Below, in pieces: positions 1 to 4,929 of a stretch of 8,149 bases of DNA (within the stretch, counting starts at the first letter, position 1; each line of letters starts with the position of its first letter). The notes beneath the pieces are model-generated. The model was not told the origin of the DNA. It did not search any database and worked only from the letters and a program-made list of their open reading frames with translations. The translations under genes were made by a program, and so were the position numbers. The stretch is from UBA5272 sp964393005 (GTDB taxonomy: Bacteria > Patescibacteriota > Minisyncoccia > Phycocordibacterales > UBA5272), in the NCBI GenBank assembly GCA_964393005.1, contig CAYMRR010000020.1:1-8149 (forward strand), given 5' to 3'.

Positions 1-45
1 ATTTTTTAAATTTTCTTTGCAAACAACTTTCATTTCAAAACAAGC

Positions 46-79
46 AAACAAAAACCCCTCTTTCGAGGGGGTTTTGTTT
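46..79. terminator. Bidirectional Rho-independent terminator
   Basis: A perfect CCCCTC/GAGGGG stem (55-60 with 65-70) has a TTTC loop. After one A-G mismatch the pairing continues through AAAA/TTTT, C/G and AAA/TTT (46-53 with 72-79). Each strand therefore carries a GC stem followed by a T-rich run. On the minus strand it lies about 60 bases beyond the stop of the surface-protein gene and should end that transcript. On the plus strand it could end a gene lying left of the window. Confidence 0.85.
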
Positions 80-102
80 TAGCAACTTTTCCGTTACTTT
101 CT

Positions 103-121
103 AATAAACTAAAAGTTTATT
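103..121. repeat. Short AT-rich hairpin downstream of the surface-protein gene
   Basis: AATAAACT and AGTTTATT form a perfect 8-bp inverted repeat around a 3-base loop, about 20 bases past the stop of the minus-strand gene. It lacks a GC-rich stem and a T tract on the minus strand, so it is a weak terminator candidate. It may instead be an mRNA 3'-end stabilising hairpin. Confidence 0.4.
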
Positions 122-139
122 TTGAATATAGTGCGGATA

Positions 140-3100
140 TTACTTAACGTTCCACTTTTCAATGTATTCTCCATTAAAGTTATCTTTAACAGAGTCACTC
201 CATACGAAAGTACTGACACCTCCTAATGAGATAGAAGCTACCCCACCAGCAGTAAGTGAAGATGTATTTCCGTAAACACTATATGTGACTGAGCCAGAAA
301 CTAAATCATTCATAGTACTGGTAGCCATAGTAGTGTTACCTTTCTTTAAGGTTAAATCAGTTATTTGATCACCACCTACAGCTGCAGTGAAGTTAATTGC
401 CTTAATCTCAATAGAACCTTTTGTATTTACAACAATATTTCCTAAGAAAGTATTTGTTCCTTTAGCCACAGAGCTTCCATCAATGACTTTTACTTCAGTA
501 GGAATTCCTATAGCTGCTACAAATTTACTTGAAGTAGCTACTACACTGTTAATAGTAACAGGGTCACCATAAACTCCTTCATTTCCAGCACTCACTCCTT
601 GATCTGCACCAAGATAAGTAATAGAGATTGTAGTAGAAGCGTTAGACAAGTTGTTGTCTTTATTAGGTTGATTGAATGTTACTTCAACTGGAACTGAAGT
701 ACCGAATCCTGATACTAAAGTAATAGGATTATTTAGTGATACTTGGTATTTACCATTACCTAATGAAGAGGCTTGTTGTCCAGCTACAGTTACCTTTGAA
801 ACTAGAGCAGGGGTTTCTACCTTAATTTCTACAGTGTTTAGCTTAGCATTATTTGAAGAACTAATCATGAATACAGTATTAGCTGTAGAACCTCCAGTTA
901 CATATTTGTCACCATCAGATTCTGAAGCAATTTTAATACTGTCTAGAGAAGATTTTTCAAAAGTTATTGCATAATGTCCACTAGCTGTAGAAGAAGCTAC
1001 AGTATTTGAAGACTGACCAGTAAAGTAAGCTTTAGCTGTAGTAGTCAATGTACCAGTAGCATTGTTAAAGGTTGCATACACATCATAAGTTATAGATGAG
1101 TTTGCAGGAACTTGATCCCAAAGTGAGATAGTAGTTGTAGCTATAGAAAATCCTGATCCTACAGATCTAGACCATTCTTGTCCAGCACTACTCTTAACTA
1201 GAAGAGTAGTAATTTGATTTCTATTAAATGTTGGGGTTCCAGTTCCTAATAATCCTAAATCTAATCCTGTAACTGTAACACCTTCAGAACTATCTGCTGA
1301 CATTACAAAAGAAGCAATTTTAACTTCTTGTGCATCAGGACTTACCTTAGATACAGAGAAAGCATCATTTTTAGCTAAAGCTGCTGTAAAATTACCTACT
1401 TTAGCTGATAATGATTGACCGTTACTTGTAGAAACTATATTTCTAGAAATAGTACCTTTAACTTGTAAATTAGATAGCTTAACTGTCAAATCTTGACCAT
1501 TAGTAATATTTGACCCGTTAGTATTTCTTAGATCAGCTTTTACTTCAATAACTACAGATTGTCCTGGGTTAACAATAATTCCTCCAAGATTTTGTAAAGT
1601 TATAGAAGATGAAGAAGTACCTAATTCAGCTACAGCTCCAGAATTGATCAATTGTCCATTAATATATAATGAAACATTGGTTAATTTATTTGTATTTGTT
1701 TTATCAGAATTAACTTTAAGAGAAGCTGACATTAATTGTACAGGTTCTCCTGAAACTGTAAGTTTCATTTTACCGATTGTTTGAGATGAAGCTCCTGCTA
1801 CAACTTTAGCAACATTACCAGTAAATGCTGAATCTGAAGAAATTGTAGTACATCCTGATCCAGAACATGATCCAATGGTTAATTTATCTCCTTTGAGATT
1901 GTAATTAACATTAGCTGTAGGAGTTACATAAGCTCCTCTTAGTTGAGCATCTTCAAAAAGAAGATCTGAAATATTCTCTAGAGAAATTTCAAAATCTCTT
2001 CCTGCTTCTCCTACAACATCAGCTCTTACTTGAACATTGTGAGATCCTGATCTCACAAAATGATTAGATGTGTTGAAAGAAATTCTTCCAGAAGCATCTG
2101 GAGAAGTAGCATTTCCTACTTGTACTCCGTCAATGTAAAGTTTTACATTAGAAATTGCTGAATGTTGTGCTGTACCATTCATCATAAAAGATCCTCCAAC
2201 TAAGTAAACATCATGTAAAGCTACGTTTACTGTAGCAGACCAGATACTAATATTCTGATCTCCCATGTTAGCTTGGTTTTGATTAGAGGTAGTAGCAACA
2301 CTTACAGTAGCTAAATCAGCGGTTCCTACAGGAAGAGCAGGACCATTAAGTCCTGATACTACAGCTTGTGCAGAACCTGCTAGTGTAAAGCCAGTAAGAG
2401 CAACTCCTACAGATTGTCCACCTGTTCCTAAAGCAATATCAGCATATACTGAAACTGTCTTTGAACCTGTTATTGAAAAGAGTCCAATTCCGTTATTGAA
2501 ATTGATAGAACCATCATTCATTACAGATACCCCATCGCTAATTTTTGTATTACCATCATATAGGTATACATTAACTAAAGAGTCGAAATTAGAAATTCCT
2601 GTCTTCTGTAATTTTACATTAGTTACAACTCCTGTTCCTGAAAATACAAAATCAGCTAATTTAGCATGAGCTTGTCCTGCCACTAGTACATTGTTTGGTT
2701 GAACAGAAGCTAGAGAGACTGATACTGCTCCAGATACTGGAGGAATACCAGGGGTAGTAGGTGTGCCAGGAGCACACTTATTCATTTCTGCTCTAGATGT
2801 TGCACCAAAGAATCCTGTACCTGAGGTTAATCCCCAAGGTGCAAGTGTTGTTGCAGCATTAGCTTCTTGCCATTTGATAAGGGCAGCTTTGGTAGCATTT
2901 CCAAAGTAGGTTGTTTCAAAACCTGCTGAGCCAGCTTGTCCAGCTGCTGCTACTGCAAAGCCTTTTGAGTTTAAAACTTGTTGTAAAGCTTTAACATCAG
3001 CTCCTGTATTTCCTACTGAAAGATTTCTAGTGAAATTAAAGCAGGTTGCAGGGGTTGATGGGGTTGATACCACACATGCATTAGGGTCAGTTACAATTGA

Positions 3101-3214
3101 TCCATTTGCACATTGGTATGCAGTGATTTGAGTTTGAGCAGAAGCAAACATAGCTCCAGCCAATACTCCCATTGAGATAACAGATAATACTGTTGTCTTT
3201 AATTTAAAATTCAT
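140..3214 (-). CDS. Secreted surface protein with N-terminal peptidoglycan-binding domain and beta-sandwich repeats
   Basis: This 1024-residue protein is predicted to be exported and to sit on the cell wall or surface. Residues 1-26 form a Sec signal peptide (K4 and K6, hydrophobic core, ASA before Q27, no lipobox Cys). Residues about 58-147 match the PG_binding_1 style: LSVGNTGADVKALQQVLN, then TTYFGNATKAALIKWQ, ending at a Cys. A Thr/Pro linker (151-160) leads to roughly 860 residues rich in Ser, Thr, Asn and Val with no membrane segment. Similar strand motifs recur (SLVNVYLYDG at 212-221, ISNVKLYIDG at 354-363, LTNVSLYING at 511-520, a weaker one near 951-960), which suggests serial Ig-like or S-layer-like beta-sandwich modules. 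Cys pairs C35/C47, C58/C147 and C450/C455 could form disulfides. The start is set by the signal peptide; no Shine-Dalgarno is visible. It is monocistronic and ends before a strong terminator. An S-layer or adhesin role is inference; no catalytic motif is seen. Confidence 0.85.
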   Translation of the reverse strand: MNFKLKTTVLSVISMGVLAGAMFASAQTQITAYQCANGSIVTDPNACVVSTPSTPATCFNFTRNLSVGNTGADVKALQQVLNSKGFAVAAAGQAGSAGFETTYFGNATKAALIKWQEANAATTLAPWGLTSGTGFFGATSRAEMNKCAPGTPTTPGIPPVSGAVSVSLASVQPNNVLVAGQAHAKLADFVFSGTGVVTNVKLQKTGISNFDSLVNVYLYDGNTKISDGVSVMNDGSINFNNGIGLFSITGSKTVSVYADIALGTGGQSVGVALTGFTLAGSAQAVVSGLNGPALPVGTADLATVSVATTSNQNQANMGDQNISIWSATVNVALHDVYLVGGSFMMNGTAQHSAISNVKLYIDGVQVGNATSPDASGRISFNTSNHFVRSGSHNVQVRADVVGEAGRDFEISLENISDLLFEDAQLRGAYVTPTANVNYNLKGDKLTIGSCSGSGCTTISSDSAFTGNVAKVVAGASSQTIGKMKLTVSGEPVQLMSASLKVNSDKTNTNKLTNVSLYINGQLINSGAVAELGTSSSSITLQNLGGIIVNPGQSVVIEVKADLRNTNGSNITNGQDLTVKLSNLQVKGTISRNIVSTSNGQSLSAKVGNFTAALAKNDAFSVSKVSPDAQEVKIASFVMSADSSEGVTVTGLDLGLLGTGTPTFNRNQITTLLVKSSAGQEWSRSVGSGFSIATTTISLWDQVPANSSITYDVYATFNNATGTLTTTAKAYFTGQSSNTVASSTASGHYAITFEKSSLDSIKIASESDGDKYVTGGSTANTVFMISSSNNAKLNTVEIKVETPALVSKVTVAGQQASSLGNGKYQVSLNNPITLVSGFGTSVPVEVTFNQPNKDNNLSNASTTISITYLGADQGVSAGNEGVYGDPVTINSVVATSSKFVAAIGIPTEVKVIDGSSVAKGTNTFLGNIVVNTKGSIEIKAINFTAAVGGDQITDLTLKKGNTTMATSTMNDLVSGSVTYSVYGNTSSLTAGGVASISLGGVSTFVWSDSVKDNFNGEYIEKWNVK

Positions 3215-3229
3215 AAATATTTTATAAAA

Positions 3230-3264
3230 TTTATAATTTTTGATCTTATAGAGATCATAGTCAA
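3230..3264 (-). promoter_or_regulatory. Possible promoter and operator of the surface-protein gene
   Basis: On the minus strand a TTGACT (3264-3259) resembles a -35 box. No good -10 lies at 17 bases, and the nearest TATAAG and TTATAA hexamers are badly spaced. A perfect 6-bp inverted repeat TGATCT/AGATCA with a 5-base centre (3241-3257) lies in the same stretch and could be an operator. The leader is AT-only near the start codon. Promoter position is uncertain. Confidence 0.3.
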
Positions 3265-3467
3265 TAAAAATATTTTTTTAGCTTCGACTAGCAATATTTT
3301 TAAAAACTATTTTAACGAGATCAATCGCTGTTTTAAATTTCCTCACTCGTAAGGCAAGAAAAATTGCGACAAATCTAAATACTTATTAGGGTTAATTTAA
3401 CTAATAAATAATTAATAATAATTTTCTAATCCGCATCTATATTTTGTTGCCAACGATCAATCTAGTT

Positions 3468-3559
3468 TTTGTGATACCTATAATTACTTATAAATGTATC
3501 TCAAATACCAGAGGACGCCCTTACCAGAGATAGGTCGTCTATATTAAATATATCACAAA
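3468..3559. ncRNA. Candidate structured RNA or DNA element
   Basis: TTTGTGATA (3468-3476) and TATCACAAA (3551-3559) form a perfect 9-bp inverted repeat. Inside it CCTAT (3477-3481) continues the pairing with ATAGG (3530-3534), leaving a one-sided bulge. Two direct copies of TACCAGAG (3506-3513 and 3522-3529) are present. Competing pairings exist: TATCTC (3497-3502) with GAGATA (3527-3532), and GACGCCC (3514-3520) with GGTCGTC (3533-3539, one mismatch). The core 3505-3540 is near 50% GC in much AT-richer surroundings, as is common for structured RNA genes in AT-rich genomes. It matches no RNA family I recognise. The strand is undetermined, and it could be a protein-binding DNA site instead. 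Confidence 0.3.
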
Positions 3560-3627
3560 TAAAATTTAAAAAAAGAAAAAGGCAAGTAAATACAAGGGTT
3601 TGGTTAAGAATGTTAAGAAAATTTTTT

Positions 3628-4521
3628 TTAAAGAAGTATATATTTTGCCCATCTTTTGTCTCCTATTTTTTCTATTTTATTTTCATCCATTAGTTCGTTT
3701 AGCTCTCTTTGTATAGTTTTGACAGAGCAGCCTACTATTTTTTTAGAAATGTCGTTTACAGATACTTCTGCTCCACGAGTGAAGAGTGAAAGTATTTGCT
3801 CTCTTCTATTATCTTTTCTAGCTTGGTTTTTAGGGGCTTTTTTGGCTGTGGCTTCGGTTTTGGATGCTAGTATTGGCTTTTTAATTTCTTCTTTATTTTC
3901 TATTTTACTTTCTTTATTTAATTTTGAAATGTCGTTTAGAACTTGTTTTAAAGATTTATTGTCGTTTAGAGTACTGGCTTTCTTTTTAAAATTGTCGTTT
4001 AGAGAGATGACTGGTTTTAGAGAAAGTGATTTTTCTTTTACTTCTTTTTTCCCATTTTCTTTTTCTAGTTTTTGATTTTTGAGAGAGACAGTATCAAAAG
4101 AAGTAATACTATTTGTAGGTTGACTAGTATCTAAAGATAGTAGTGAAAGTAGGCTTTCTTCTTCATTTATAAGTAAATGTTCTTCTTTTAAAGCAAATAC
4201 TTTTTTGGCTAAAAGGTTTTCTAATATTTGCATGGCTTCTATTACTATATTAGTATTCATTTTTGAAATGAGGCTAGTATCTCTTGCTATAGTGAGATAA
4301 GAGATAATAAGGGTAGAAATATTTAAAGAGTTTTCATAAATCAAAAAGACATCTTTATTATGAGAAAAGCCGAGAGAGTTTAAATTTTCTAAAAGCTTGT
4401 TGGCAGAGCTTCGCAAATCTTTTTTTAAAGATTCTTTGTCGTTTAGAAATTGAGTAATAAGATAAATTGCTATTACTATTTTTTCTGTCTTTTTCAGTAT
4501 TAGTAAATTGTAGTTTGGCAT
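3628..4521 (-). CDS. Winged helix-turn-helix DNA-binding protein with unassigned N-terminal domain
   Basis: This 297-residue protein has three parts. Residues 1-130 are a mostly helical region (KKTEKIVIAIYLITQFLNDK near the start) that I cannot assign to a named family. Residues 131-236 are a Lys/Glu/Ser-rich, probably disordered linker. Residues 237-297 form a DeoR-like winged HTH: RREQILSLF helix, VSVNDISKKI, then the recognition helix SVKTIQRELNELM and a wing ending KIGDKRWAKYIL. No catalytic motif or membrane segment is evident. The start is the ATG at 4521; there is no Shine-Dalgarno. The gene contains five exact TGTCGTTTA sites and lies beside eight more, all in the same orientation, so it is the natural candidate to bind them. 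Autorepressor, replication initiator and partition-type roles are all open. It diverges from ftsK. Gene reality is well supported; function is inference. Confidence 0.8.
   Translation of the reverse strand: MPNYNLLILKKTEKIVIAIYLITQFLNDKESLKKDLRSSANKLLENLNSLGFSHNKDVFLIYENSLNISTLIISYLTIARDTSLISKMNTNIVIEAMQILENLLAKKVFALKEEHLLINEEESLLSLLSLDTSQPTNSITSFDTVSLKNQKLEKENGKKEVKEKSLSLKPVISLNDNFKKKASTLNDNKSLKQVLNDISKLNKESKIENKEEIKKPILASKTEATAKKAPKNQARKDNRREQILSLFTRGAEVSVNDISKKIVGCSVKTIQRELNELMDENKIEKIGDKRWAKYILL
3750..3760 (+). repeat. TGTCGTTTA repeat inside the HTH coding region
   Basis: This is the copy TGTCGTTTACA, the only one with C at position 10. On the coding strand it encodes V255-N256-D257, inside the first helix of the HTH motif. 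All copies in the window share this orientation. Confidence 0.75.
3930..4003 (+). repeat. Cluster of three intragenic TGTCGTTTAGA repeats
   Basis: Exact 11-mers start at 3930, 3960 and 3993 (steps of 30 and 33 bases). They lie in the disordered linker of the HTH protein and encode L195-N-D, L185-N-D and L174-N-D. The steps are multiples of three, so each copy is read in the same frame. The spacing differs from that of the intergenic array. Confidence 0.85.
4437..4447 (+). repeat. TGTCGTTTAGA repeat near the 5' end of the HTH gene
   Basis: This exact 11-mer encodes L26-N27-D28 of the HTH protein in the same frame as the other intragenic copies. It lies about 75 bases inside the gene. Confidence 0.8.
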
Positions 4522-4545
4522 ATTTTTGCTATAGCTAATGCTTGA

Positions 4546-4574
4546 ATACTATACTTTTTAAAAGAAAATAGCAA
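4546..4574 (-). promoter_or_regulatory. Candidate promoter of the HTH gene
   Basis: On the minus strand TTGCTA (4574-4569) could be a -35 box, paired with either TAGTAT (4551-4546, 17-base spacer) or TATAGT (4553-4548, 15-base spacer) as the -10 box. Transcription would start about 20 bases before the ATG. The promoter sits between the gene and the repeat array, so factors bound to the array would lie immediately upstream of it. The boxes are imperfect. Confidence 0.4.
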
Positions 4575-4585
4575 GTTTTTAAAAA

Positions 4586-4604
4586 TTTCTCTTTTTTAGA
4601 GAAA
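4586..4604. repeat. Hairpin between array and HTH promoter
   Basis: TTTCTCT (4586-4592) and AGAGAAA (4598-4604) form a perfect 7-bp inverted repeat around five T residues. It lies just before the first intergenic repeat copy. It may be an operator or a local cruciform; it lacks a terminator-like GC stem. Confidence 0.35.
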
Positions 4605-4610
4605 AGTAAA

Positions 4611-4780
4611 TGTCGTTTATAGTTTTTATTTTTTGTCGTTTAGAGATTTTTAGATTTTAAGATGTCGTTTATATATTTTATTATTTAAGTATTTTTACTT
4701 TGTCGTTTATAAGATGTCGTTTATAGTTTTTCTTAGTTTTGTCGTTTATAGATAATGTCGTTTAGATTTTGTCGTTTAGA
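4611..4780 (+). repeat. Polar array of eight TGTCGTTTA(G/T)A repeats (iteron-like)
   Basis: Eight exact 9-mers TGTCGTTTA start at 4611, 4634, 4663, 4701, 4715, 4740, 4756 and 4770. Five continue TA and three continue GA, so the full unit is TGTCGTTTA(G/T)A. Start-to-start steps are 23, 29, 38, 14, 25, 16 and 14 bases, so the spacing is irregular and becomes tighter to the right. All copies are in one orientation and the spacers are unrelated AT-rich DNA, which excludes a CRISPR array or simple tandem repeat. The array lies in the divergent region upstream of the HTH gene and about 150 bases before ftsK. Likely roles are multiple binding sites for one protein: operator, iteron origin or partition site. 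The bound protein is not proven. Confidence 0.9.
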
Positions 4781-4860
4781 AATCTTTGGCTTTATTTCTT
4801 TTTTCTTTATTTTTTAGATTTTGTATTTTTAAGGTTTTTTTGAATTTCTTTATTTTTAGC
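4781..4860. other. Strand-asymmetric T-rich tract
   Basis: By direct count 53 of 80 bases are T on the plus strand and only 14 are G or C. The tract directly follows the last array copy and precedes the ftsK -10 box. Such easily melted DNA beside a protein-binding array resembles the unwinding element of replication origins. It may equally be ordinary AT-rich promoter upstream DNA. Confidence 0.4.
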
Positions 4861-4870
4861 ATGTTATAAT
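4840..4870 (+). promoter_or_regulatory. ftsK promoter with extended -10
   Basis: A perfect TATAAT (4865-4870) is preceded by TG at 4862-4863, giving the extended -10 form TGTTATAAT. A weak -35 TTGAAT lies at 4840-4845 with a 19-base spacer. Transcription should start near 4877, leaving a leader of about 53 bases before the ftsK ATG. Confidence 0.65.
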
Positions 4871-4876
4871 TTATCT

Positions 4877-4888
4877 AAGAGTACTCTT
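4877..4888. promoter_or_regulatory. 12-bp palindrome at the ftsK transcription start
   Basis: AAGAGTACTCTT is a perfect 12-bp palindrome seven bases downstream of the -10 box, overlapping the expected start site. This position suits a repressor operator. It does not match the Gram-positive-type LexA box (GAAC-N4-GTTC). The factor is unknown. Confidence 0.35.
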
Positions 4889-4929
4889 TTAAACAAAGTG
4901 CTACTTACCTTTTATTATTATTTATATTT

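Larger units (their letters stand above)
3215..3627. other. 413-bp intergenic region between the two minus-strand genes
   Basis: No convincing open reading frame, tRNA or terminator was found. Two related stretches, AACGAGATCAATC (3314-3326) and AACGATCAATC (3452-3462), form an imperfect direct repeat. CCTCACTCGTAAGG (about 3339-3352) is a short potential hairpin. The right part contains the structured element at 3468-3559. No terminator hairpin is visible just beyond the HTH gene stop, so its transcript may run into this region. Confidence 0.5.

Noticed and set aside
3468..3559. tRNA gene
   Set aside because: The outer inverted repeat is 9 bp, but there is no T-loop GTTC-type sequence, no anticodon arm of the right size and no CCA-side layout on either strand.
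3468..3559. Insertion-sequence ends
   Set aside because: The inverted repeat encloses only 92 bases without a transposase, and no target-site duplication was seen.
3656..4075. Plus-strand Ser/Phe-rich reading frame opposite the HTH gene
   Set aside because: The complement of a Lys/Glu-rich gene gives long open Ser/Phe-rich frames. The minus-strand protein has a recognisable winged helix, so this frame is a shadow.
4611..4780. CRISPR array
   Set aside because: The repeat unit is only 11 bases and start-to-start steps vary from 14 to 38 bases. The spacers are short AT-rich DNA, and no cas gene is present.
3750..4780. FtsK-orienting polar sequences (KOPS)
   Set aside because: Polarity and closeness to ftsK are suggestive, but KOPS are spread over whole chromosome arms rather than clustered in 1 kb, and known forms are G-rich.
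4522..4929. Classical DnaA-box oriC
   Set aside because: TGTCGTTTA shares six of nine positions with TGTGGATAA, but no copy of the real DnaA box was found on either strand and dnaA is not adjacent within the window.
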